From Reticulascus tulasneorum (taxonomy: Eukaryota; Ascomycota; Sordariomycetes; Glomerellales; Reticulascaceae): DNA of 64,000 bases. Under the pieces are notes generated by a model. It saw nothing but the letters and a program-made list of their open reading frames with translations, did not search any database and was not told the origin of the DNA. The stretch is from positions 496,001 to 560,000 of the forward strand of contig LSAX01000001.1 in the NCBI GenBank assembly GCA_001557505.1. The letters run 5' to 3'. The position numbers were made by a program, and so were the translations under genes. Positions 13,212 through 22,410 of this stretch are shown piece after piece. How positions within the stretch are numbered: the first letter of the stretch is position 1; each line of letters starts with the position of its first letter.

Positions 13212-14225
13212 ATGCCTGGAGGCGTATGTGCCGTCCTCGATTATGAGGTCGACCAAATGGCAGAGTTTGTGGCTGAGATGGCCACACGTGTCGTCATTCC
13301 CAACGCACCAGTCACCGCACCATTCCGGAAATTCGTTTCCCAGATCCTCACCTCTACCCGACTGCCCAAGAGTACCATCCTCCTTGGCATGAACTACCTT
13401 GCCAAGCGTGTCAACACAATTAAGCAGAAGGACCCGTACAAGGCCACCACCGAGGGCCAGGTCTGGCGTATGCTCACCGTCGCTCTGCTACTGGGCAGCA
13501 AATTCCTCGATGACAACACCTTCCAGAACCGATCTTGGTCGGAGGTCAGCGGTATCGCCGTTGCAGAGCTGAACAGCCTGGAGCACGAGTGGCTGCTGGA
13601 GTCCAACTGGGGCCTCTACGTCAACGTCGACTACAGTGAGGATTACAAGGCGTGGTTGAAGAGCTGGGACGACTGGAAGATCCTCAAGGAGAGAGCCGCT
13701 GCCCAGGCAAACCGCGAGAGACTTTCCTCGCTTGTTCCTGCCATCGACACCGAACTTGCCAGACTTGGCGGTCGAACTTCGTACTCCAGTTGGGTTCAGC
13801 AGCAGACTGCCGAATACGAGCGGTACCAAACGCTCAAGCGCAACGAGATGGCTCAGCAACAGCCATACGGTATGCGGCGCGTCGACTGGTCCCACGACCC
13901 GTGGCGAAACGCACCTCTCACGCCTCCCGATTCGGGATACGGTACACCCGAGTACCTCAACTCGGCAACCTCGGCCAACTCCCGATACGACGAGTGGTTC
14001 TCTTCAGCGCAGTGGAACGGCCAGTACGGCCAGCCCACCCCAGCTCAACACGCCTTCTACCCGTATCGCCCGCACGGCAATTATTCTGCTCACTACGCGT
14101 CTGGACAGGGCACGTGGGAGAACGGTATTGCCGAGTGCAGTTGTTCAAGCTGCCTTGCTGCCATCGCTGCCAAGCAGCAGCCATACTTTGGCGGCCACAG
14201 CTTTGGTCAGCCTGTCATGGGCTAA
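13212..14225 (+). CDS. Pcl/Pho80-type cyclin (cyclin N-terminal domain protein)
   Basis: A single exon of 337 residues. The cyclin box covers roughly residues 15-145 and contains the Pcl signature around WRMLTVALLLGSKFLDDN, followed by the motif SWSEVSGIAVAELNSLE and WLLESNWGLYV. Proteins of this type bind a Pho85-like cyclin-dependent kinase and direct it to cell-cycle or developmental substrates. The C-terminal half is Gln/Tyr/Pro/Ser-rich and looks disordered. The ORF is open 29 codons further upstream, but the ATG at 13212 sits in a good context (gccatcATGc) and begins the conserved part, so it was preferred. The very long leader and gene-free upstream region suggest layered control, as for developmental regulators. 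Which Pcl subgroup it belongs to is unresolved. Confidence 0.85.
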   Translation: MPGGVCAVLDYEVDQMAEFVAEMATRVVIPNAPVTAPFRKFVSQILTSTRLPKSTILLGMNYLAKRVNTIKQKDPYKATTEGQVWRMLTVALLLGSKFLDDNTFQNRSWSEVSGIAVAELNSLEHEWLLESNWGLYVNVDYSEDYKAWLKSWDDWKILKERAAAQANRERLSSLVPAIDTELARLGGRTSYSSWVQQQTAEYERYQTLKRNEMAQQQPYGMRRVDWSHDPWRNAPLTPPDSGYGTPEYLNSATSANSRYDEWFSSAQWNGQYGQPTPAQHAFYPYRPHGNYSAHYASGQGTWENGIAECSCSSCLAAIAAKQQPYFGGHSFGQPVMG

Positions 14226-16142
14226 CCTGTTCAACAGCTGTCTCGCAAAGAGACTGTTGTGCCTCCCTAGCAGCAGGGCCTCATTCATCGGAAAAGTTAA
14301 AAGGGTGCTTAGCGTTATTTGAACGCGGACTTTGTTATTCAGACATGGACGATACACTTGCATTCTTCAGATACCCTCACGAGATACCGAAAAAGACAGT
14401 GCTCGGCCAACCGACCCTGGATGGAACCATACTTCGGCGTTCAACCATTACGATCCGGGCTGCGAGCCTCCGAACTGACGTTTCTGGAACTGTTGCTCGT
14501 GGCCACATCTTTCGACAAGTGCACCTTGTCGATGGAATAAGTTGGCCTCTACGGGCGCAGAGAGAGTTCGTCTTTGGAGCGGTGGCTCACAATCCCTTAA
14601 TGACATCTTTTTCTTTTTTTAAACTTCCTTTCAAATTGGTATACGGATTACCTTCATCATCGGCGTTTTCCGGATTTTTGTGCGATCATCCTCTGCCCTT
14701 GGGACACGGCGTCCTCGAATAGACTTGTGTGGTATTTTTTGGTGATTATCATGTTGGTGGTTAGGCGGCATCCATGACAATACCGTGCTATTTGGTTTCT
14801 TTTTCCTGTTCAATCGCATTCGCGACACTCGTCCTCGATCATTAGACGGCACCGACGAACGACACGTGGTCGTCAAACCCGCTCCTTTCCCATCGGCCGG
14901 CATTCCAATCCATCAGCAGCTCACCGCATTCTCAACAGATAGACTTTTGAGTTACCGCAATTGGGCGATAGACATGGCGAGTGGGGTGCAAATTTGTGGA
15001 CACTGCCTCATCCATTCACTTAACGATTTTCTTTTGTGTGCCCGGACGAGAACGATACCTTTTATTGTAATTACACCATCCGCGGTCGACGACCGATTCG
15101 ATTCGTTTATTTTGGAGACGGTACTCCATCTTTGCCCTCGAGGGTTTTGCTGCTGGTCAAGTCGTGGCCTTTATCAAGTTTCAGAAGACTGTTGTAACGT
15201 TCCGAACCGAACGATGCTGCGATCATTCTGGTCAAAAAAGTTTTACGAGGTGGCGGAAACATATGGCACTATGTTTGTGGTTTTCGTGAGGATTGTTGGC
15301 TTGGGCCCGAGACAGAAAATTGGGATTACATTGGGGGTTTCATGCATCGCGTTCACTGGCAAAATTGGGGAAGGTGGATGTCACTACGGATTGGGTTTCA
15401 TTCACTGTTATTTCACGCCTTTTTTGTTCTGCACCCAGCCTCGGCGGACTAGTGCCACGACGCGCTCGGGCTCGATCGAGCTCGATGGCTGGTGGTCACT
15501 CGGTCTGCCGACGGCTTTTGTTTACCATGGGATGTTAGACAGTTTCTTTTCACGGCTTTGCATCCAGTAGAACACGGGGATAGCACTGGGGTCTAAGGTG
15601 TTTGTCTGAGAGTTGGCTTTTAATGCGGATTGTACTCTTCAAAGATGGCAACCGACCACGAAGGCGGTGTCATTACTTCTATTACGACTGGAAATGATGA
15701 AATCATTGGACTGGCATGCAGAGAACTGAGTTTGAGAATGGGTACATGTGTGCGTGGCGATCACAATCCCGACCGCCCTTGAACAAACTTGTGGCCATTG
15801 CAACAGATCTATGAACTAGTCACGGACATGGAGCTTGTTGAGCCTCGAAGATACTAGAACATAAAATGAATAGTACCTATTTCTGGCGATTTACAAATGA
15901 CTACGTCGTCTTATCCCTACAGAAATACCTGGATTGGCTTGATCTTCAATTTCCTTTAAACAACTGCCAGGCATGATAAGGTTATTATAGTGTAGTAGCT
16001 AGACCAGGACTTGGCAGGCTAAATTCTACAGACTCAAGAGCACGGGAGGGAGAATTGCTGATTCATTGTCGACTCGAGAATACAAGAAACGACCAGGACC
16101 CTACAACCTGCTTCCTCGAACATAATCAGTTGGCCTAGGCAC
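14226..16142. other. 3' flank of the cyclin gene; no supported gene
   Basis: T-rich sequence that probably begins with the cyclin 3' untranslated region. A 261-codon ORF (14785-15570, plus) has no recognisable domain and a Phe/Cys-rich composition that follows from T-richness, so it was not called. The remainder up to 16142 shows nothing. Confidence 0.45.
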
Positions 16143-18064
16143 CTAAGCTACGCAAAGCACCTGCCCTATGCTAAGATCGCAGTTCGCGTTGAGCGACGGA
16201 TTCAACGCCCGGAATCGAGCTTCCGTGAGATTGTTCTCGGTCCAGACCTTGTAGCAGTAGTCCCCGCTGACCACTGTGTACGTACGGCCGCAGCTGCTGC
16301 TGCCAGGAGTTGTTGTTGTTGCTGCCCTCGTCGACGTCGACGTTGATGTCTGTCGTGCAGTCGTCGATGCCTGTCGCGCAGTCGTCGAAGACACGATCGG
16401 AATGGTGGCGGACTCTTCCGGGGCGGGTACAGCGCCCTGAACGCAGTAGGCAACGCCGGTCATCAAGTTGTAGCAGTTCTCGTCTAACGCCGGGTTCCAG
16501 AAGCACATCGCGGCGAAGTTGATGCCGTATGAGCTGCTGATGATCGCACACGTCTCGCCGGTGTTGGGGATGTGCCACGTGTAGCACTGGTCCGTCGTGC
16601 CCGGTGTCGTGGGTGCAGGAGCCGCGACTATGGTCTTGTTGGGTGCCATCTCGAACTCCGGATCCCAGTCCACCTGCGGCTGAACACAGTATGCCAGCTC
16701 CGACAGCAGATTGGTGCAATCGACATTGACCGAAGGATTCATCTCTCTGAAGACATCCAGCTTGAGGTTGTACTACAGCGAGATACGCGCGTAGTCGTCG
16801 CCTGGTGGACAGACATGCTAGGTGCTATAGAACTTGGTCGTTCCGAAGGCCGTCGGTGCTAACGCCGGAGATGTCGAGATAGCCCACTCGGCCGTCTTGG
16901 TCGGCGTGACGCCGGCGATGACGTTTTGGTTCCATTGCTTGTAAAGCGACAATACGTATATAACTTGAACGGAGCCGTTTGATCTCGGGCCGGCGCAGGC
17001 CGAGCTTATGGATGGGTTCTATGCGATAAAGGCGGCGTAGTCGACGTTGTTGCTGAAAGCAGTGGTGAAACACGTCGAGTCGGAGGCCATGTCCACCACG
17101 GCGCACGTCCTAGGCAGACAGAGCTCGTCACCTATTTCAAGCCAGCTGCAGTCTAGGAGAAGGTTATTAATAGTCTAGAGAGAGCCCTGAGATACCTTCT
17201 GAGCCTGAGCAATGCTATAGCAGGTATCTCCTGTCTTGACCGTGTACATACGACCGCTCTCGCATAGAGCCGTTTCGTTAGAGCTGACTGTCTAAGGTAT
17301 AAGATCCGCGATTGTCATATTTGTTAAGAACGATTTACCGCATTCTAGTCGGGCGCTAGCGGTTAGCAGATAACTTGCTTAGTGGTACTCATCTGCACTT
17401 ACTCTGTTGAATTGCTGTCCAGGCTGCTACTATTTCGTTAACGTAAGCATTATATAGAGAGGCCTGGATGGCACGGAAGACGCCCAGGTTACTTTCGGAG
17501 CAGAGCACGGCGTTAGGCATATTAAGCAAATCAAGACCGCGATTGGCGCTGAATAGGTCCTCTCGAACCTCTAGAAGCCATCAATTGTAGTTAGTCGCAA
17601 AGCGAGATAGTTTCGTAGGCTGATAAGAGCTATCTAGAGCCCATCGGGACAACGTACCTACCTATACAGTACTTCCCCGAGCTTGGCTCGGTCAAACACA
17701 TAACATTAAGGTAATCTCGGATCTGATCTCCCCGCCACGAGCTTGCCAGTCCATAGAATAAGTCTGCGGTGCCACACGCGGTGCGCACTCGAGTGCTATA
17801 GCTCTCGAGTGATGCTCGGCAGGTCTGAGAGCAGAACTACGCAGAGGCCTGCACGTCTCTCCAGGGCGCGAACGCGCCTTACATGTACTGTAGACGGGAT
17901 TCGCAAGTGATGGTAGCGTTCAGCGCGGACGTACATCTGATCAATATGGCTGTGGAGTTTCTAAAGCTGTTATCAATATCGACGATTTCCCCGCTCATAT
18001 AAGGGAAGGGAACAAAATCGGCGATAGCCGCGGCAACGAAAAGAGATGTGAGAAGTAAAGACAT
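16143..18064 (-). pseudogene. Multi-LysM secreted protein, killed by six in-frame stop codons
   Basis: The gene reads from an ATG at 18064 with a hydrophobic signal peptide (MSLLLTSLFVAAAIA). An N-terminal Cys-rich region follows, then several LysM-like units ending at 16143. Matches to the LysM pattern include YTVKTGDTCYSIA (about 17240), CYTWHIPNTGETCAII (about 16590) and YTVVSGDYCYKVW (about 16270), each followed by an N-P-x-hydrophobic plus C segment. Introns are still visible, for example 17338-17292. The frame is broken by stops at 17881-17879, 17839-17837, 17177-17175, 17021-17019, 16820-16818 and 16775-16773, while the reading frame around them stays intact. Five are TAG and one TAA, as expected from CAG or TGG hit by CpA-to-TpA change. 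Intact relatives bind chitin or chitin oligomers outside the cell. The gene is divergent from a dead GH18 chitinase, a pairing common in fungi. Confidence 0.85.
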
Positions 18065-18427
18065 GATCACGGAGAACACGACGTTTGTAAAGAAAAGAGG
18101 CGATCGAGCAAGTACCATTACAAGCAAAGGATAATGCTCCAGCAAAGACGAGTCTAGAGATCGAGGGGGGCTTCAGTATAATGAACTTGGAACTGGGCAA
18201 CTCGTTGTAGTTTATTGTACGCCGAGCAATGCCCAGACTTGTCCCTATACAGCGATTGGCAATAAAGGGGCAGTACGGTGTATGTCAGCACATCGCATGG
18301 TCCCAGTCTAATTATACTTGGATATCGTAAATGCGAGGATTTATGGGGAGTAAACCCCCCAACCTGTTTGGAGCTAACAAGAAACCAGCTCAAAAGCTCA
18401 AGATCTGACATTGTGCCCAGGATCTTG

Positions 18428-18760
18428 TATTGTGAATGTAATATGACTAGTGTTTTCCACGGAGCCTGTGAGATGTTGTATTCCACATCAAGACTGGCAA
18501 AGCTAATTTGCCCTACAAGATGACATCAGCCGCGTTTCTTGTCCTGCAACAGATTGATATTAGGATCTTTGTGGAGTCTTTCCGATAGTTCCTTTGACGC
18601 GAATAAGACCGGTCGGCTAATTAACCCTCCAGGATTATATCAGCTGCTGTTCTTGTCTTGCTATTGTATTGTGATTAGGATCTCCATGGAGCCTTTGCCA
18701 GATTGTTTTCGACGCTAACAATACTGGCACAGCTAATTTTCCCAACAGGGTTTATTAACA
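18428..18760. repeat. Three degenerate tandem units of about 110-115 bp
   Basis: Units begin near 18428, 18552 and 18665. Each shows, in order, an ATTGTGAATG/ATTGATATTAGGATC/ATTGTGATTAGGATC-like head, a TGGAGCCTTT-like segment, a gaccgg/actggc element and GCTAATTnnCCC. The first two end in cttgtc(c/t)tgc. They lie between the divergent LysM and chitinase pseudogenes, and the third unit runs up to where chitinase homology starts. They may be old promoter repeats or the scar that removed the 5' end of the chitinase gene. Confidence 0.6.
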
Positions 18761-19950
18761 TAGGAACAATCTAGGTCCGACCTATAAAACCTACTCAGAG
18801 CTTGCGGCCTTAACCACAAACTAATAACGTTTTTTTAAGTCGTTGGTTATATTTATAAATTAGTACGGATTTGATGGTGTAGATATTAATTAGGAGGTAG
18901 GATGTTGTTTGTTCTTTGTTTTAGGTACTTTTCCTATTATGGTAATTAATACCGGATTGATCTGTAGTATCCTAGGGTAGAGGAGCGTGGTGGTCAGCCT
19001 GGGGACTTCGCTAATTTCCTTATACTGCTCTATAATCTTCGAAAGATATTCTTAGACTTAGGTCGTAACTAGGGTATTATAATAACGTTCCCGGCAAGCT
19101 TTTGGTACCTATAGTATTTCGACGTTAAAGCCATCGAGTAGGCTACGGACTGGCTTAACATTATAATGTGAGCCTAATCTTAAATCAGCCTTAACTACGT
19201 CCTTTTTCTATATCATCAGTTGAAACTGACCTTTAGCCTAGTTACGATATCTATGGTATATAGGATATTATTAATAGGTGGGAAGGGCTATTTGTCAAAC
19301 TGTATACTGATATCCAAGAGATTGAGGCTGGCCTTAAGCTGTTTTGGCGTAATAATATCGATCTGGCTAAGGTTATGTTAGGCTTAGGCTTCTACGGCCG
19401 TAGCTTTAAGCTCGTGGATCTATCGTGTATAATAGTCGGATGCAGGTTTACCGTTAGTAGCGATGCTGGGCCGTATACCAAAAGCGAAGGCATTTTAGGC
19501 TATGTTGAGATTGTGCAGTTGGTAGTAGAAGGTAACACGCCGACCCTCGACCGAGACGTAGCCGTGTAGATCCTTATATACGGTGATGATAACTAAGTAT
19601 TATACGATGACGTAACGACATTTAAGATGAAGGTGGACTGGGCCAACCAGAACTGTTTGGGAGGAACCATGATATGGGCAGCCTCTCTCGATGATAAGGC
19701 CGGCTCCGCTGCTTCTGCACTTTCCGGGGCGACTGGCCAGCTCGATAAGTTCCGAACAGGTATCGTCGTCGACGACGGGCTAGGCCAGTGCACCTGGACA
19801 GGCTGCTCGCAACCCTGCCCGCTTGGGACAACTATGGCCGAAGGTTACTGGCCGAAGGTTACTGGCCGAAGGTTACTGGCCGGCGAGCCCTCTAGTCAAT
19901 GGTTGTTGATTATTGGCAAGACGCTTTGGAGCTGCGCTATTAGTTGATAG
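18755..19950 (+). pseudogene. GH18 chitinase (LysM-associated, subgroup C-like), 5'-truncated and mutation-killed
   Basis: Stretches of the GH18 barrel can be followed across the whole segment. A YSELAALT-type region lies near 18790. The catalytic DGxDxDxE segment follows at 18873-18896, but reads D-G-V-D-I-N-stop-E. Then come GGQPGDFANF (about 18995), ITFPASFWYL (about 19085), IEAGLKLFWRNN (about 19320), MLGLGFYGRSF (19375) and CLGGTMIWAASLDD (about 19650). Stops interrupt it at 18861, 18891, 19070, 19112, 19139, 19261 and 19567, and an intron can still be traced at about 18897-18967. The Asp-to-Asn change and TGG-to-TAG stop in the active site rule out activity. The N-terminal part with signal and chitin-binding modules is missing. 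Family members hydrolyse chitin outside the cell and often sit beside LysM genes, as here. The change pattern suggests RIP-like mutation. Confidence 0.85.
19836..19877 (+). repeat. Three perfect tandem copies of a 14-bp unit
   Basis: The unit ggccgaaggttact is repeated exactly three times, followed by ggcc. It lies near the 3' end of the chitinase relic. Because 14 is not a multiple of three, each added copy shifts the frame. Confidence 0.9.
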
Positions 19951-20410
19951 CTAGATCGTATCTTCTGACGCCATCCGTCTGGTCGAAATGTGGACTAGAT
20001 AGAGCCGGTTCTACAAGGTATCAGGGGAACTGGGACACTTGAAGTGCATAATATTGCCGGGTGTATGACGGGTCATGCAAAAGTCTTTGCTGACAAGAGC
20101 CTCGAGACGACTCTTAACGACAAGCATGTCGGCCCTCCCATATCAATGCATAGTGTCTCTCAACTCAAGCCGCATTTTTACGCACAAGATCCAAGCACAT
20201 GACGGGCGCCACACGACAGAACACCCATATCATGCGATAAGAAGCTGATACGAAGATGGTATGATAAAATAGGAGTTCTCTAACAGCGTAGAGAACAGAT
20301 CTAACCCTCGACGTAAAATAGTTGTCCTCAAAGAACGACTACGCCCCATGCGCCCAACCGCGACACTGCTTGGGTCATGCTGGAACAAACTAAAACCCCG
20401 CAGATTTGCA
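19951..20410. other. Intergenic stretch with a decayed copy of the neighbouring gene's 3' end
   Basis: The part near 20300-20412 resembles 20413-20527 with an offset of 115 bp. It is a duplicated, out-of-use copy of the last coding part of the adjacent minus-strand gene. The rest, 19951-20290, shows nothing. Confidence 0.5.
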
Positions 20411-21765
20411 TTATGCTCCCCGCTCTTGATAATATCTTTCTTCCATGAATAGCCGCCATGCCCTGGTCCCAACCGCGTCACTATTCGGGTCATACTGGAA
20501 CAAACTAAAACCCCGTTGATTTGTATTGGCCTGGGCCATCTCTGCGGGATCATTGTAGTCCAAGGCTTTATATGCCACCCCGTACTGCCTGGGTGCTGGG
20601 CCACCAATATGGTTGACGATGGCCGTAATCATCTCCTGAGTACGGACTGGTCTCCTGATTATCCTCGAGCCGGGTTGTTCACCGTGTTGGAGAGGCGTCA
20701 AGACAAACATCTGTGTGTTATCGTCGGCGCGGTTAAAGAGATTCGCATTGATGCCTGGTCCCTGGGGATCAATATATGGCCTGTAATTACTGGGAGCCGG
20801 GTTAAGTATAGGTATTCCGCGAATGTGGCTTATAACTCTGTCGGTATATGCAGGATCGTTGGGACTGTCGGCTGCTAGCAAGCCTTCAGGGATATTCCCG
20901 TGCGAGTAAGATTCCCAATAATGTACCTTACCATAGCGTGATGTTAGTGAGGATTACGAATGTAATTTTAGGGAGCAGAAAATTTAGGGAGAGCGGTAAC
21001 AAGGCCCTATTTGCCGAACGGTCAAGACGTACCATCCAGACTGCTCTGTTCGAAACAACCACAACCTGCAGCATGTCAGATACGGGTTGTTCACATAAAG
21101 CAATGCATACTTACTACTGTGCAACCGTGCAAGCCGCCCGTCATAATTTGGAAAGGCTCGGTGCCAAACTCTATTTGATGGCTGACAGCTCGCTCATCAC
21201 CCGCTGTAAATCATACCTTAGCATTGCGATATTTGCATTGAACCCGTCACACCAATAACAAAGAGTACCGGATATGCAAACTTACTCGCAGAAACCAACG
21301 ACTTTGCTTGGCCAAAGTATTCATTGTCGCCCCCTGCGAAGACTGTGGGAAGATAATGAACCACCTCCGCAAAACGCGGCGGTCGGTTCACCCATACACT
21401 CGAGGTAACGTCATACCGGAACAGCCTCCTCCTGAGAGTGTTGTGGCTAGTGTTGTCGGAGGCATTTTCTGGTTTCGGGTATGCGAGAAAGCCCTCATCT
21501 GTAGGTTCGCGTGGCCTGAGGAAGGGCCTGGCAGGGCAGAACCCCGATCCGCAGGTATTTATGTTACAGGCTGGAATGCAGAGATTTGGGTTATCTATAA
21601 TACCGTCCTGGCGAGCACTGAGTACGGACACATCTCCGTGCACATCACTATGCGCGAGTAAACGAAAGGGTTTCCTGAGAGCATGGGAGGTTGCAAGTCT
21701 TACCTTCCACGCAGAACAAACGCCGCTCCGAGGCTGACGAGCAGAAGGAGTGATTTCAACTGCAT
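20411..21765 (-). CDS. Secreted protein of unknown function beside the LysM/chitinase relics
   Basis: Five exons (21765-21704, 21647-21286, 21203-21115, 21065-21033, 20926-20411) join in frame to 353 residues. Four GT-AG introns of 49-106 bp separate them. The N-terminus MQLKSLLLLVSLGAAFVL is a signal peptide. Visible motifs include PTVFAGGDNEYFG, a short VVVVSNRAVWM exon, HYWESYSHGNIPEG and, near the C-terminus, RGFSLFQYDPNSDAV. I believe proteins of this kind accompany LysM/chitinase clusters in other moulds, but I know of no assigned activity. Unlike its two neighbours it has no stop codons, so it escaped or postdates the mutation. A 115-bp tandem duplication covers its last exon and the DNA just after the stop. 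The start was set by the signal peptide and by phase agreement of exon 1 with exon 2. Confidence 0.72.
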
Positions 21766-22410
21766 TTTGGCTTTTTGAACCAAGTAAAACCACCTACTTA
21801 GCACGTAAGTATATTCCTAGCGGGTATCTGTTATTTAATGGATTGCCGTGATGCTCGGGCATTGACTGTCAATAACACGCTAATTGAATGACTTCCACTT
21901 TGGGACGAATCGTTCCTTTGCCGACATATGGTTAGCCAATTCCACGCAGAGAAGCCGAAAGGATTTCACTATTAAAGGCTTGAAAGGATCATGCGGGCAC
22001 TAAAATTAGCGCCAATCGTCCGTTTGTGGTGGTAAGTTGTGTGCAATAAGTCGTTTGTGGTCAGCCGAGTGGCCCCCCCCAACCCCTGACGAGCAGAGCT
22101 CGTCCAAAAATTACAGTCCAGGCATGTCTATTTGGTGGCAATGGTACCATCGCGTGGGTGCCATAGGGGCATGTTTGACTACTGCTGATGGATATTTCAT
22201 CCAACAATATGTTCTGCAAGATAATTATAATCCGACCCACGCTACATACAATTCTCCTGCACACCCCCTCGCAGTCCCGCCGGGGATCCCACCGCCATAA
22301 GATTAGACAATAGTTTCCACGGCTTATAGTTCCTTCTTTGGTCGCTTCCCTCACCGCGAATTGACGAAACATTTTATAAAAATACGCCCCATTCGGTACA
22401 GCAGTTCATT
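21766..22410. other. Divergent promoter region
   Basis: Separates the minus-strand secreted-protein gene from the plus-strand F-box-like gene. No ORF with support is present; it presumably holds both promoters. Confidence 0.4.

Noticed and set aside
13652..14722. 356-codon ORF overlapping the cyclin gene in another frame
   Set aside because: It begins inside the cyclin coding sequence, is rich in Arg/Cys/Ser and has no recognisable motif; it is a shadow of the GC-rich third positions.
14785..15570. 261-codon plus-strand ORF after the cyclin gene
   Set aside because: Composition is Phe/Cys/Arg-rich as expected from T-rich non-coding DNA; no domain, no splice partner, and it lies in the presumed 3' flank of the cyclin gene.
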